Origin: Spirochaetales bacterium Spiro_10
GTDB lineage: Bacteria; Spirochaetota; Spirochaetia; Treponematales; Treponemataceae
Reading direction: 5' to 3'
DNA: 64,000 nt
Assembly: GCA_001604405.1 (NCBI GenBank)
Contig: LVBL01000006.1
Coordinates: 1-64,000, forward strand
Below are positions 33,556 through 44,379 of this stretch, piece by piece; the stretch's first letter is position 1; every line of letters begins with the position of its first letter. The position numbers and the translations under genes are program-made. The notes beneath the pieces were generated by a model. The model did not search any database. It was not told the DNA's origin and was given only the letters and a program-made list of their open reading frames with translations.

Positions 33556-35454
33556 TTACACGCCCATGCGGTTGATGATCGTGTCGTACATCTCGTTGAG
33601 CGTCGCGATGAACTTCGCGGCCGCGTTGTATCCGTGCTGGAATTTGATTATGTCCGCGAGTTCCTCGTCGACGTTGACGCCGGAGACGGAGTCGCGCATG
33701 TCGCGAAGCTCCTTCATGATGGCGACCTGCGTCTCCAGGGCGCGCGAGGCCTGCTCGCCCTTGAGTCCGATCGAGGTAACCGTGTCGGCGAAGAAGTCGT
33801 CGAAGGTGCGCGTGTTACCGACCATGACCGCCGTGTTGCGGATGGACGAGATCGCGAGCGCGGCGCGGTTGTCGCCGGCGTGCACGACGCCGTCGCGCTC
33901 GGGAAAGCCCGCGGCGACGGTCTGAACGTCGGACTTGATGACGCCGTTGATCTCCATCCAGCCGGCCGGATGCGCGATCGGCGATACGGCCCATGCGAGC
34001 CCTCCGGCGCCGCCGGCTCCGGCTTCGCCCCCCGCGAGAGAATTGACCGCGTCGGCGCGATCCCAGGAATAGGCGCCCGCCGCTCCCGGTTCCCTGAGCA
34101 CGCCCGCGTAGCCCGCGAGAAACCTTCCCGAGTCCTCGACGTACCGGATGACGAAATCGGGATTTTCCTTCCGGCCCGCCACGGTTCCCTTGAGGACGAG
34201 CTTGCCGTCGCGGTCCAAGTTCGCCACGACCTCGGCGCCCGAGTTGTTGATCCGGGCCACGACGTCCGCGACCATGTCGGTCGGCCGATACGGCACGGTG
34301 ACCGTGCCGTTCGCGGCGGAGAGGGTTATCGTCCCCTCGAGTCCGATCTGCTCGCGGGCCTGAAGGGAGTTCGCGCCGGATATCCGGTAGATATAGCTCG
34401 AGTCATACTCGCCGTCGCCGTTCCGGTCGAAGTTGCCCGCGACGTTGTTGATGAAGGCCTGCTCGACGAAGAAGTCCACGCCGGTCTTGCCATTGGCTCC
34501 CATTCCGTCCGAGTGTATGTCGTTCACGAGGTCGACGAAGGTCATCGTCATCGTGTCGAGTTTCTGGATTTCCTCGCGTATGTCGACGTCGCGAAGCTCG
34601 ATGAGTGCGCCGAGCTTGCCGCCCTCGAAATACGCGGTGTTGCCCGAGTCGGCCCAGACCACCTCGGCGTAGCCGTCGTTTTCCATGCCGCGCCTTAAGT
34701 CGAAGGTGCGGTAGAGTTTTCCCTGCACGAGCTCGAGTCCCGCGGTGTGGATGACGTATTCGTCCGGGTCGCGCTGGTCGACGGTTATGTTGATGAGGTT
34801 CGAGAGTTTTTCGGTCAAAAGGTCGCGGCTGTCCATGAGGTCGTTCGGATTGTCGCCCATCGCCTTCACCTTGACGATCTCCTCGTTGAGGGCGGCGATG
34901 CGCTTGGCGATGTCGTTGACCTGCTTGGTCACGGCGTCGATGTCCCCGTCGACGATGTCCCGGATGCCCTGGAGGCCGCGGTACTGCTGGTGGATGGCGT
35001 CGGTGAGGCCCTCTCCGCGGGAGAGCACGGCCTGCCGGGCGGACGTCGACTCCGGGTAGAGCGAGAGCTCCTCCCAGGAGTCCCAGAACTGGTCGAGCCT
35101 GCCGCGCACGGATATGTCGGCGGGCTCGTTCTGTATCTGCTCGAGCATGAGCACGTAGTTGTCGCGCGTCTTCCAGTAGCCCTCGCCGTTCGTCTGCGCC
35201 ACGATGCGCTGGTCGAGGAGTTCGTCGCGCATTCTGCGGATGGCCTGCACGGACACGCCCTGGCCGATCTGGCCGGGGGTTTCCGCGCGCGACAGGTCGG
35301 GGCGATAGAGGGGGTCGGTCGCCTTGAGCTCGACGCGCTGGCGGGTATAGCCCTCGGTCGAGGAGTTCGACAGGTTGTGTCCCGCCGTCTGCATGGACTG
35401 CGAATGGGCGAAGAGGCTCCGCTTTCCCATCTCTATTCCGGAAAATGTAGACAT
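33556..35454 (-). CDS. flgK: Flagellar hook-associated protein 1
   Basis: The 632-residue protein forms the first junction zone on the hook. The N-terminal rod-type motif is MSTFSGIEMGKRSLFAHSQ then AGHNLSNSSTEGYTRQRVEL; the C-terminus contains VNVDEELADIIKFQHGYNAAAKFIATLNEM. A Gly/Ala-rich insert (GGEAGAGGAGGLAW) interrupts the middle. The upstream gene ends 14 nt before. Confidence 0.95.
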   Translation of the reverse strand: MSTFSGIEMGKRSLFAHSQSMQTAGHNLSNSSTEGYTRQRVELKATDPLYRPDLSRAETPGQIGQGVSVQAIRRMRDELLDQRIVAQTNGEGYWKTRDNYVLMLEQIQNEPADISVRGRLDQFWDSWEELSLYPESTSARQAVLSRGEGLTDAIHQQYRGLQGIRDIVDGDIDAVTKQVNDIAKRIAALNEEIVKVKAMGDNPNDLMDSRDLLTEKLSNLINITVDQRDPDEYVIHTAGLELVQGKLYRTFDLRRGMENDGYAEVVWADSGNTAYFEGGKLGALIELRDVDIREEIQKLDTMTMTFVDLVNDIHSDGMGANGKTGVDFFVEQAFINNVAGNFDRNGDGEYDSSYIYRISGANSLQAREQIGLEGTITLSAANGTVTVPYRPTDMVADVVARINNSGAEVVANLDRDGKLVLKGTVAGRKENPDFVIRYVEDSGRFLAGYAGVLREPGAAGAYSWDRADAVNSLAGGEAGAGGAGGLAWAVSPIAHPAGWMEINGVIKSDVQTVAAGFPERDGVVHAGDNRAALAISSIRNTAVMVGNTRTFDDFFADTVTSIGLKGEQASRALETQVAIMKELRDMRDSVSGVNVDEELADIIKFQHGYNAAAKFIATLNEMYDTIINRMGV

Positions 35455-35467
35455 TCAGGTCCTCCGA

Positions 35468-35965
35468 TTAAAACGAGCGGTTGAGCACGACGCTCTCAAG
35501 GCCGCGGTTGGCGACACTGCCGCGCCGCGTGTAAATGCGGCCCTTTCCGCCCGCGACCACCGTTTCCATGAGGCCGCCGAGTATGCTTTTTGCGTTCGAG
35601 ACGTAGGTGGTAAAGACGTCGCTTTCGGTCTTGGAAAGAAGAAGAAGGCGCTTCATCTCGCGATACAGGGAATTGACGCGGACGCGTTCGGTATCGTCGA
35701 ATTTTGAGGTGACGCGATAGAAGCCCGTGGCGGGATCGACGTCGGGGACGATCCATGCCATGGCCTGGCACCGTTCCGCCTCGAGGGCGCTGAAGCGCTC
35801 GGCGATCTCGGTTGAAAGCTCTATTTCCTTTTGCAGCATGACCCAGTCGCGTACCAGTACCGACTCGTACATACGCTTTTGGCAGGCGTAGAGGGTCGAA
35901 AGAAGGGCGATTTGCTGTTCAAGGACACGCTTCAAGACGTCGGAATGGCCTTCTCTGTTGTGCAT
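35468..35965 (-). CDS. flgN: FlgN-like chaperone for FlgK/FlgL
   Basis: The 165-residue, helix-rich, soluble protein starts MHNREGHSDVLKRVLEQQI, with long heptad-like helices through residue 135 (YACQKRMYESVLVRDWVMLQKEI). The length, helical content and position directly before flgK fit FlgN, the export chaperone of the hook-associated proteins. Sequence identity in this family is low, so the assignment leans on context. A possible sigma-28 promoter lies upstream, and AAGGAGT precedes the ATG. Confidence 0.7.
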   Translation of the reverse strand: MHNREGHSDVLKRVLEQQIALLSTLYACQKRMYESVLVRDWVMLQKEIELSTEIAERFSALEAERCQAMAWIVPDVDPATGFYRVTSKFDDTERVRVNSLYREMKRLLLLSKTESDVFTTYVSNAKSILGGLMETVVAGGKGRIYTRRGSVANRGLESVVLNRSF

Positions 35966-35986
35966 ACGGTAGACTCCTTCAGTTCA

Positions 35987-36013
35987 TTATCGGAATCCGG
36001 TGAAAAATGCTGA
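35987..36013 (-). promoter_or_regulatory. Possible sigma-28 promoter of the flgN operon
   Basis: On the minus strand the -10 TCCGATAA (35994-35987) matches GCCGATAA at 7 of 8 positions; the -35 region TCAGCATT is a poor match. Distance to the start codon is appropriate. Confidence 0.4.
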
Positions 36014-36106
36014 GAAAAAACGCTCGAATTTGCGAGTTCCGGCATACAGTGCGGCTTATTGACTTTTTTGACCCGTTCTGGCAGTATTCGGTTCGTACAG
36101 CTTCTT

Positions 36107-36179
36107 GGTGCCTGTAGTTCAGTGGTAGAGCGCCAGATTGTGGATCTGGTTGTCGTGGGTTCGAAACCCATCAGGCACC
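36107..36179 (+). tRNA. tRNA-His (GTG)
   Basis: G-1 (36107) pairs with C73 (36179), the histidine identity feature. Acceptor GTGCCTG pairs with CAGGCAC, anticodon loop TTGTGGA gives GTG, and the T-loop is TTCGAAA. No CCA is encoded. Confidence 0.95.
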
Positions 36180-36181
36180 CT

Positions 36182-36219
36182 AAAAGCCGCTCGCCGCTCT
36201 GGAGAGTGGCTTTTTTTTC
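36182..36219 (+). terminator. Intrinsic terminator after tRNA-His
   Basis: AAGCCGCTC pairs with GAGTGGCTT (one mismatch), followed by TTTTTT. It separates tRNA-His from tRNA-Arg. Confidence 0.7.
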
Positions 36220-36237
36220 AAGGACCAATGGTCCCTT

Positions 36238-36311
<74 letters not shown>

Positions 36312-36375
36312 ATCCTTCCTTATTTCCAATGCCTTCCGTACTACCCCGCAAGACGAAAGTTTCCTCAATATAGGG

Positions 36376-36404
36376 CTGAAGTACCGCCAATTTTACGGTA
36401 TACT
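36376..36404 (+). promoter_or_regulatory. Weak promoter candidate for the giant lipoprotein gene
   Basis: CTGAAG (36376-36381, 3/6 match), a 17-nt spacer and TATACT (36399-36404, 5/6). GGAGG lies just before the ATG at 36448. Confidence 0.35.
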
Positions 36405-36447
36405 GGCGTCATAATCCATGCCGTGCTGTACCCTTCCGGAGGTATAC

Positions 36448-39400
36448 ATGACCGCCTTGTGCCGCCGCATCCTCGCCGTTTCCGCCGTCGCAGTAGCGCT
36501 CCTTTCGTCCTGTTCGGACTTCAACTCCCCCGTCAAGGACTATCTCGAGGAATACACCAACTCGGCGGCGATCGGATACCAGCAATTCCTGGTTCCGGTC
36601 GAGAAGGACGCCGACGGGATCGACTCCATAGCCTCGGACCAGCCAGGCGTCATTCGCTTCCTGTTGCGCAACCCAAGATCGTACGTGATATCGACAAACA
36701 TCGTCATGGACTCTGGAGGATCCGTAAATGAAGGCACTGATTACCTCTTAACCCAGGCAACCGACCTCCAGTCCGTCACGCTCACCTTTACGGAGTCGTT
36801 CTTGCGCGATCACGACCGCGGCGGGGATATCTCGGCACGTCTCGATCTGGTGGACCCGAGCCCGTATGGAAGGGTATTTCCCTCCTGGCACTTCAATCTT
36901 CGGGGGAATACCCCGCCGCCCGCGCCGTACGCGAGCCGGGTGATGCTCGAACCTGAATCGGAGGGCGACGACTACATACTCTGCTTCAATCTGGATCTCA
37001 GGAACACGGTGCATTCCGACATCGACTCCATAACGATAAACGGCGAGCTGTTCACCGTCGACACCATCCAGGCAGGACCAACGCCGTCAATCACCTTTAT
37101 AGATATAGACAACCGCCTCTCCACGACGCCACCGGCGGAAGAGCTACGAACGGTAGGCAATCTCCAGCGCTTCGTGGAAGAGCCCGGGATGACGCAGGTG
37201 TACCTTCGCACGACCATCGCCCAATCCCAAGCAGAGACCCGTTTTACGATAACGGTCCGCGACGAGATGGGGCTTTCCCGTACGGCCGTCACCTCGACGG
37301 CGGGCGACATGCTCGCGCAACCGACCCTGCGAAACACTCAGAACCAGGAACCCGAGGATGGAACGCTCGATCTCTATCCCGACGCGAATGGAGACTATCG
37401 CGTTACGCTCAGTCATACCGACCCCGGGGCGACGCTCAACTGGAAGATTGACAACGGCCCGATGCAGACCGCGCTGGCTCCCAGCACGTCTATATACTCC
37501 ACCAGCGACTGTACCATCACCGCATGGGCAAGCCGAAGCGGCTACATCAACTCCGACCCCGTCACTGTTGACCTTCACTGCGTGACTAACATCAAGTACG
37601 TGAACCCCAATCCTGCCATTGGAAACGACTCCACGGGCAACGGAAGCGAGACCAAACCGTTTAAAACCATAACCCACGCCGTGACACAGTTCGACGAACC
37701 CAATGATGAAGATAATACGATTTTCTTGATGGGGGATATTGCCGGTGTTGAAGATGGAGCTACTAATGGCTGTATATCAATAACGCCAAGCGGTCCTCTC
37801 ACTTGTACAATTATTGGGTATGATGTCGTATCTGAAGAAACAAACAGAACGATAGACTGTGATGATGAAAGCCGGGGATTCTATATCACAGAAGGTACCG
37901 GAAACCTTAAAATCACACTCGATCATCTCACGATAAAAAAAGGTAATACGTATACTATAACTAATGGAAAAGGCGGGGGGATTTATTTCATGTCCGGTTT
38001 GTCCGGATCACGCCTTACTCTCAACACATGTATACTTGAATCGAATAAGGCAAACAATTTATCCGGCAGCGCAAATGGCGGTGGCGTGTATTTCCAAGGA
38101 GAAACACTGGCACTCAATACTTCAAGATTTGAAGGCAATCTAGCTATCGCCAATAGTAATACGGCATATGGCGGCGGATTGCGCGCATTCGGAATCGGTA
38201 CTAATGCCAAAATTTCGGTCGATGGGTGTACCTTCTTTCGAAACGGATCAATCTCTCCGCTTCTAGGAGGAGGAGGAGGGCTATATGTACAAGATGCGTT
38301 CCTTGAATTAGCGGCAAATCAAGGAGTTACTACAATTCATGAGAACTACGGGAACTCGTCGGCAGCCGGACACGGGGGCGGGATTTTTCTCATAAATGGT
38401 TCAGGAAGTATGACAAGCGATGTAACGATTAAGAATAATTCAGCGACCACTTCCGATTCAATGGGAACCGGCGGTGGTATCAGGATGCAAGGTACTACAC
38501 CAACAATCTACACCTTTACCATGTACGGCGGTAGTATACAAAACAATTTCGCAGGTCAATACCAATCATCAGGCAATGCGTATGGCGGCGGTATTTTTGC
38601 CAGCGGCATAACGGGTAGCCCCTATGACCTTAAACTACAAGACGGCACGATTTCCGGAAATTACGCGTCTGGTTTTAGCGCACCAGGTTGTGGCGGAGGC
38701 GTATATGCGGAAATGGCCGACATTTCCATCTCCGGTGTCATGGTACAGAATAATACCGCAAGCAAGAGCGGGCTTGGTCAGGGTGGGGGTATCTACTTTG
38801 AATCCTCTGGTTTGACAATGACTTACGGCACAGTAAGCGATAATTCGGCGACCGAGGCTACCGAAATAGGTTCCGGCGGCGGGATATACGCACGAAATAC
38901 GGGCACTACTCAACAACTCATCAAAATTTCCGGTGGCAAAATAAGAGTAAATTACGCAAATAAATCTACCAGCGCAATCACCACAACTTCACCCGCGTCA
39001 TGCGGCGGAGGGCTCTACATTTACGGAAACATAAAAGTCGAACTTACGAATAACCCCGAAATCTCAGATAATTTCGCATCATTAAACGGACCCGGTAACG
39101 GTGGGGGTTTCTATCTCGAAGGGGATAGTTCTAACAACCCTGAAATACACCTCCAAGGAGGAACCATCTCCGGAAATATTGCGAGTCAAGATAACGACGG
39201 TCAAGGGGGCGGCTTTTATCTAGGTCCGTATGCGAATGTTTCGAGTGAATCGGCAACCGTGTCAGTTACCGGTAATTCGGCCAGCACAAGCTTTTCGAAA
39301 AGCGGGTTTGGAGGCGCGTTTTTTCTTACGCAGAAGAGTGCCGTTATGTGGAATGACGGCACTATTTCTGATAATAACGGAAGCAGGGATAATCCGAATT

Positions 39401-40461
39401 CATACGGCGAAGCAATCTATATAGCCGCCACACCGAGCAACACGAGTACATTCCATTTGAAAAACCAACTTGGCCCCAATGGTATACGTACAGATGATGT
39501 AGTTCACCTAACACAGGGAGCGATACTCGCCTTGTATAAAAATTTTTCACTCTCTGACCCAGATGACTATCTCACTCGTGATGGTGGTGGTTCTATTCGA
39601 TGTTATGAGTACCTTTACACAAATACCATTCCAATAGCAATAGGTGGGATATTAGGAGAGCAGATTATCGATACTACTATCGATTACGGTATCGGAGCAA
39701 AAACCAACTACTACAAGTTTGTAATAGGAAACGGGAACACACATTGCATCAATGCGGAGGGTTGTTATAACCAAATTAATGCTTCACCATCTTCATCTTT
39801 ATTTACCATAAACTCAATCTTATCCCTCAATTCACCAGATTCCACTACTACTTTTGTGTTTAATTATAATGGCCTGGAGGAAGGAACAACCACAGCGACG
39901 ATACCCACTGGATTTCATGTACGAATCGTACCGCAGAATGACATCATCGTGAATCCATCTCAGCATTCTTTGTTTATCGTTCAAGACGGGGGACATCTCC
40001 TGGTGGGAAATCCGGATGTGACAACAACTATTGACTGTAACGTGGACAGGTCGAATCACCTTATCCAAATGAAATCAGAAAGTTCCCTGATTCTACGTAG
40101 AATAACTATCAAAAACTCTACCGCTAACACGACTACTCATGCATCACTGGTAAGCACACAAAGCGCTTCCGACGCTTCGATCGTACTAGAGGATTTTATT
40201 TTTTCCAATACAAACACAACAAGTTTAAGCGGTGGCGCACCTGCAATCACCCTCTACGGACCGAATAGCGTATGTCACTTCGTTTCTGGGGGGATAACCA
40301 ACTTCAGAAAACAAATCAGTCCTGGCATCGCCTTTCTTGATACTGGTACAAAATTCTACTTATACCAAGGGGTCACGCTTTCTGAAAATTCGTTGGATGG
40401 ATTGCCAAGTATTTCAGGGCCGGGAACACTCGATAATCCAGGTACTATTCCCCTTAACTAG
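36448..40461 (+). CDS. Giant lipoprotein with right-handed beta-helix passenger
   Basis: The 1337-residue protein has a lipoprotein signal (RILAVSAVAVALLSSC, lipobox LSSC). Residues about 25-380 are beta-rich linker domains coded at high GC. From residue about 390 (VNPNPAIGNDSTGNGSETKPFKTI) a parallel beta-helix starts, with many repeats built around GGGIY, GGGVY or GGGFY alternating with SGN/NNTA turns, continuing to about residue 1020. A less regular beta domain ends the protein. Base composition drops sharply to AT-rich near 37,690 inside the gene. It is probably displayed on the cell surface as an adhesin-like or polymorphic-membrane-protein-like molecule. It lies alone between two tRNA groups. 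Confidence 0.8.
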   Translation: MTALCRRILAVSAVAVALLSSCSDFNSPVKDYLEEYTNSAAIGYQQFLVPVEKDADGIDSIASDQPGVIRFLLRNPRSYVISTNIVMDSGGSVNEGTDYLLTQATDLQSVTLTFTESFLRDHDRGGDISARLDLVDPSPYGRVFPSWHFNLRGNTPPPAPYASRVMLEPESEGDDYILCFNLDLRNTVHSDIDSITINGELFTVDTIQAGPTPSITFIDIDNRLSTTPPAEELRTVGNLQRFVEEPGMTQVYLRTTIAQSQAETRFTITVRDEMGLSRTAVTSTAGDMLAQPTLRNTQNQEPEDGTLDLYPDANGDYRVTLSHTDPGATLNWKIDNGPMQTALAPSTSIYSTSDCTITAWASRSGYINSDPVTVDLHCVTNIKYVNPNPAIGNDSTGNGSETKPFKTITHAVTQFDEPNDEDNTIFLMGDIAGVEDGATNGCISITPSGPLTCTIIGYDVVSEETNRTIDCDDESRGFYITEGTGNLKITLDHLTIKKGNTYTITNGKGGGIYFMSGLSGSRLTLNTCILESNKANNLSGSANGGGVYFQGETLALNTSRFEGNLAIANSNTAYGGGLRAFGIGTNAKISVDGCTFFRNGSISPLLGGGGGLYVQDAFLELAANQGVTTIHENYGNSSAAGHGGGIFLINGSGSMTSDVTIKNNSATTSDSMGTGGGIRMQGTTPTIYTFTMYGGSIQNNFAGQYQSSGNAYGGGIFASGITGSPYDLKLQDGTISGNYASGFSAPGCGGGVYAEMADISISGVMVQNNTASKSGLGQGGGIYFESSGLTMTYGTVSDNSATEATEIGSGGGIYARNTGTTQQLIKISGGKIRVNYANKSTSAITTTSPASCGGGLYIYGNIKVELTNNPEISDNFASLNGPGNGGGFYLEGDSSNNPEIHLQGGTISGNIASQDNDGQGGGFYLGPYANVSSESATVSVTGNSASTSFSKSGFGGAFFLTQKSAVMWNDGTISDNNGSRDNPNSYGEAIYIAATPSNTSTFHLKNQLGPNGIRTDDVVHLTQGAILALYKNFSLSDPDDYLTRDGGGSIRCYEYLYTNTIPIAIGGILGEQIIDTTIDYGIGAKTNYYKFVIGNGNTHCINAEGCYNQINASPSSSLFTINSILSLNSPDSTTTFVFNYNGLEEGTTTATIPTGFHVRIVPQNDIIVNPSQHSLFIVQDGGHLLVGNPDVTTTIDCNVDRSNHLIQMKSESSLILRRITIKNSTANTTTHASLVSTQSASDASIVLEDFIFSNTNTTSLSGGAPAITLYGPNSVCHFVSGGITNFRKQISPGIAFLDTGTKFYLYQGVTLSENSLDGLPSISGPGTLDNPGTIPLN

Positions 40462-40488
40462 TACCGGCGAGTGACTCATTTTCCCCCT

Positions 40489-40518
40489 CCCCGCTTCTTG
40501 ACATTCCCGGGGTTTTTT
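40489..40518 (+). terminator. Terminator of the giant lipoprotein gene
   Basis: CCCCG (40489-40493) pairs with CGGGG (40508-40512), followed by six T. A second, stronger hairpin without a T-run (CCGGCGG GAAG CCGCCGG) lies at about 40537-40554. Confidence 0.5.
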
Positions 40519-40555
40519 ACTATTCTAACAAAGTCGCCGGCGGGAAGCCGCCGGA

Positions 40556-40584
40556 TTGACAAACGGGCGCGTTTACGGTACAAC
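40556..40584 (+). promoter_or_regulatory. Promoter of tRNA-Lys
   Basis: Perfect TTGACA (40556-40561), a 17-nt spacer and TACAAC (40579-40584), 13 nt before the tRNA. Confidence 0.75.
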
Positions 40585-40596
40585 GGTAAACCTCAC

Positions 40597-40669
40597 GGGC
40601 CATTAGCTCAGCTGGTAGAGCAACAGACTCTTAATCTGTGGGTCGAAGGTTCGATCCCTTCATGGCTCA
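40597..40669 (+). tRNA. tRNA-Lys (CTT)
   Basis: Acceptor GGGCCAT pairs with ATGGCTC (one wobble), anticodon loop CTCTTAA gives CTT, T-loop TTCGATC, discriminator A. Confidence 0.95.
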
Positions 40670-40684
40670 GAAGAACCGCGGTTC

Positions 40685-40713
40685 TTGACAAGGAACAGGC
40701 GGTTCGCTACACT
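40685..40713 (+). promoter_or_regulatory. Promoter of tRNA-Leu and tRNA-Gly
   Basis: Perfect TTGACA (40685-40690), a 17-nt spacer and TACACT (40708-40713). Confidence 0.75.
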
Positions 40714-40748
40714 GCGGATACCCCGAAAGGGGAACGCTCATCGTGCGA

Positions 40749-40828
40749 GCGAGAGTGGTGGAATTGGCAGACACGCCAGACTTAGGATCTGGTGCCTCGG
40801 CGTGAGGGTTCAAGTCCCTCCTCTCGCA
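40749..40828 (+). tRNA. tRNA-Leu (TAG)
   Basis: An 80-nt class II tRNA. Acceptor GCGAGAG pairs with CTCTCGC, anticodon loop CTTAGGA gives TAG, a short variable arm TGCCTCGGCGT is present, and the T-loop is TTCAAGT. Confidence 0.94.
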
Positions 40829-40871
40829 GGGCCTTCTCCCGAAAGCTCGAAACGGTGCAACAGTAGATTTT

Positions 40872-40943
40872 GCGGGAATAGCTCAGTGGTAGAGCGCGAC
40901 CTTGCCAAGGTCGATGTCGCGGGTCCGACTCCCGTTTCCCGCT
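40872..40943 (+). tRNA. tRNA-Gly (GCC) with unusual T-loop
   Basis: Acceptor GCGGGAA pairs with TTCCCGC, anticodon loop TTGCCAA gives GCC, discriminator T. The T-loop reads TCCGACT, so position 55, normally the invariant pseudouridine, is C, although G18-G19 are kept in the D-loop. The other five tRNAs here have a normal T-loop. Confidence 0.92.
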
Positions 40944-40951
40944 CTCCTAAG

Positions 40952-40989
40952 AAGGCGATCTGGTAGAATCCGGATCGCCTTATTTTTTT
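40952..40989 (+). terminator. Intrinsic terminator of the tRNA-Leu/Gly unit
   Basis: Perfect 9-bp stem AAGGCGATC (40952-40960) / GATCGCCTT (40973-40981), then A and seven T. Confidence 0.92.
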
Positions 40990-40994
40990 GCACC

Positions 40995-41023
40995 TTGAAA
41001 CCAAACCCCGTACCAGATAGAAT
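40995..41023 (+). promoter_or_regulatory. Promoter of tig-clpP-clpX
   Basis: TTGAAA (40995-41000), a 17-nt spacer and TAGAAT (41018-41023), placed just after the tRNA terminator. Confidence 0.7.
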
Positions 41024-41051
41024 ACGGTACAGAACAAGAGGAACAGAACCC

Positions 41052-42416
41052 ATGAAAACCACCAAACAGTTTACCAAACTCGACAAATCGCGCGTCAAAC
41101 TCGACGTCACCATCGACAAAGAGGAAGTCGCCGCCGCCTACCAGAAGATACTGGGGAAATACGCGAAATCCGCCCAGATTCCCGGCTTCCGCAAGGGCAA
41201 GGCCCCCGTCAAGATCCTGGAGCAGAAGTACGGCGAGGCCCTCAAGGGCGACGCCGCCGGCGACATCATGGAAACGGCCCTCGGCGAGATATTCGAGGCG
41301 GCCAGCGAACACGAGCGCCCCCTCCCCTACTCCCGCCCGACCATGGACGCCGCCCCCGAATTCGACGTCTCCAAGGACCTCTCCTTTTCCGTCACCTTCG
41401 ACGTCTTCCCCGAGGTGGCCCTCAAAACCGTCGACGGCTTCAAGATCGAGGTACCCGCCGTAACCATCGCCGACGCAGACATGAAGGAAGAACTCGAGGC
41501 CATCCGCGAGCGGAACGCCATCGTGGTCGACCGGAACGACGGCGACAAGGCCGCCAAGGACAACATCGCCACCGTCAACTACTCCGAGCTCGACGAGGCC
41601 GGCGCCGTCATCCCGGGCACCGAGCGCGAGGACTTCGTGTTCACCATCGGAACCGGCTACAACATCTACAAGTTCGACGACGAGATCGTCGGCATGAAAA
41701 AGGGCGAGACCAGGGACATCTCCAAGGACTTCCCCGCCGACTTCGAGGACAAGGACCTCGCGGGAACCAAGAAGAAGATCCGCGTCACCCTTACCGCCCT
41801 CAAGGCCCGCTCCCTCCCCGACCTTGACGACGAACTCGCCCAGGACGTCAGCGAGAAATACAAGACCCTGGACGACCTCAAGGCCGACATCCGCAAGAAC
41901 ATGGAAACCGCCCTCGAGAACAAGCTCAAGGAAATCCGCAGCAATACCCTTCTCGAGAAGATCGTCGAGGCGAACCCCTTCGAACTTCCCGAATCCATGG
42001 TGGCCGCCGAGCTCGAGTCCCGCTGGCAGATGCTGGCCCAGCGCTTCCGCACCGACGTCGAACAGCTCGAGAAGCTCATGACCGCCTCGGGACAGACCAA
42101 GACCGACATGCTCGAGGGCTGGAGGGGAGAGGCCGAAAAGCTCCTCAAGAGCCGGGTCATCGTCGAACTCCTCCTCAAGGACCGCGAGATCTCCGTGACC
42201 CCCGAGGACGTCGAGGCCGAATACGCCAAGATAGCAGCCGGAGCGGGCGTTTCCGCCGAAGAGGTGAAAAAACACTATGCGGACCCCCGTCGGAAGGAGT
42301 ATCTTATAGACGACATCAAGGAGCAGCGCCTCTACGGCCAGCTCCTCGAGAAATGCACGGTCGCGAAGGGCAAGAAAACCTCCTTCGCGGACCTCTTCAA
42401 GGACGGTCAACAGTGA
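41052..42416 (+). CDS. tig: Trigger factor (ribosome-associated chaperone)
   Basis: The 454-residue protein has the N-terminal ribosome-binding domain with the signature [18 protein letters not shown] around residues 48-65. A FKBP-type PPIase domain lies around 160-245, and the helical C-terminal chaperone arms follow. The PPIase part keeps only some of the usual active-site residues ([14 protein letters not shown]). It binds nascent chains at the ribosome exit. The stop overlaps the clpP start by 1 nt, and the order tig-clpP-clpX is widely conserved. Confidence 0.96.
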   Translation: MKTTKQFTKLDKSRVKLDVTIDKEEVAAAYQKILGKYAKSAQIPGFRKGKAPVKILEQKYGEALKGDAAGDIMETALGEIFEAASEHERPLPYSRPTMDAAPEFDVSKDLSFSVTFDVFPEVALKTVDGFKIEVPAVTIADADMKEELEAIRERNAIVVDRNDGDKAAKDNIATVNYSELDEAGAVIPGTEREDFVFTIGTGYNIYKFDDEIVGMKKGETRDISKDFPADFEDKDLAGTKKKIRVTLTALKARSLPDLDDELAQDVSEKYKTLDDLKADIRKNMETALENKLKEIRSNTLLEKIVEANPFELPESMVAAELESRWQMLAQRFRTDVEQLEKLMTASGQTKTDMLEGWRGEAEKLLKSRVIVELLLKDREISVTPEDVEAEYAKIAAGAGVSAEEVKKHYADPRRKEYLIDDIKEQRLYGQLLEKCTVAKGKKTSFADLFKDGQQ

Positions 42417-43013
42417 TGAACGAGCAGATGAACTCGCTGGTCCCGTACGTCATAGAGCAAACCGGAAACGGCGAGCGCTCGTACGACATATTCTCCCGCC
42501 TTCTCAAGGACCGGATCGTGTTCATTGACGGGGAAATCTCCGACGCGACGGCGGACCTTGCCGTCGCGCAGCTCCTGTTCCTGGATTCCCAGAATCCGGA
42601 AAAGGACATCAACCTCTATATCAACAGCCCCGGCGGTTCCGTGACCGCGGGACTCGCCATCTACGACACGATGCAGCTGATCAGGTCGGACATACAGACC
42701 TTCTGCCTCGGCCAGGCGGCGAGCATGGCGGCCATCCTTCTCGCGGGCGGGACGGCGGGCAAGCGGAACGCCCTTCCCTCCTCGCGCGTGCTCATCCACC
42801 AGCCCTGGGGCGGCGTCCAGGGACAGGCCGTCGACATCGGCATCCAGGCGCGCGAGATCATCCGCCTCAAGAAGCTGACAATAGAATACTTCTCGTTTCA
42901 TACCGGCAAGACCCCGGAAACGATCGCCCAGGACATGGAACGCGATTTCTTCATGTCCGCCGAAGAGGCGAAAAACTACGGAATCGTCGACCAGGTAATG
43001 GTCAGGAGGAAGC

Positions 43014-43033
<20 letters not shown>
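42416..43033 (+). CDS. clpP: ATP-dependent Clp protease proteolytic subunit
   Basis: The 205-residue serine peptidase has catalytic S103 (GQAASMAA), H128 (VLIHQPWGG) and D177 (QDMERDFF), all present. It forms the tetradecameric chamber fed by ClpX. It overlaps the clpX start by 20 nt, so translation is coupled. Confidence 0.97.
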
Positions 43034-44258
<1,225 letters not shown>

Positions 44259-44290
44259 CGACGGACACCGGTTTCGCAACGCTCAAAAGA

Positions 44291-44321
44291 AAAACCCCGA
44301 CATCGGTCGGGGTTTTTTTTT
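44291..44321 (+). terminator. Intrinsic terminator of tig-clpP-clpX
   Basis: AAAACCCCGAC (44291-44301) pairs with GTCGGGGTTTT (44306-44316); the U-tract extends to 44321. Confidence 0.95.
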
Positions 44322-44379
44322 ATCGCCGGCGGCGCTTAGCAACGCAAGCGGCATTTATTAACGGCTGTCTGTCGCCTGT

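Noticed and set aside
38000-39400. CRISPR-like or tandem DNA repeats in the giant lipoprotein gene
   Set aside because: The periodicity is at protein level (GGG-x-Y beta-helix turns) with variable spacing and no identical DNA repeat units.
40489-40554. Rho-independent terminator at the CCGGCGG-GAAG-CCGCCGG hairpin
   Set aside because: The stem is perfect, but no T-run follows on either strand; it directly precedes the tRNA-Lys -35 element. The weaker CCCCG/CGGGG hairpin with six T is the better candidate.
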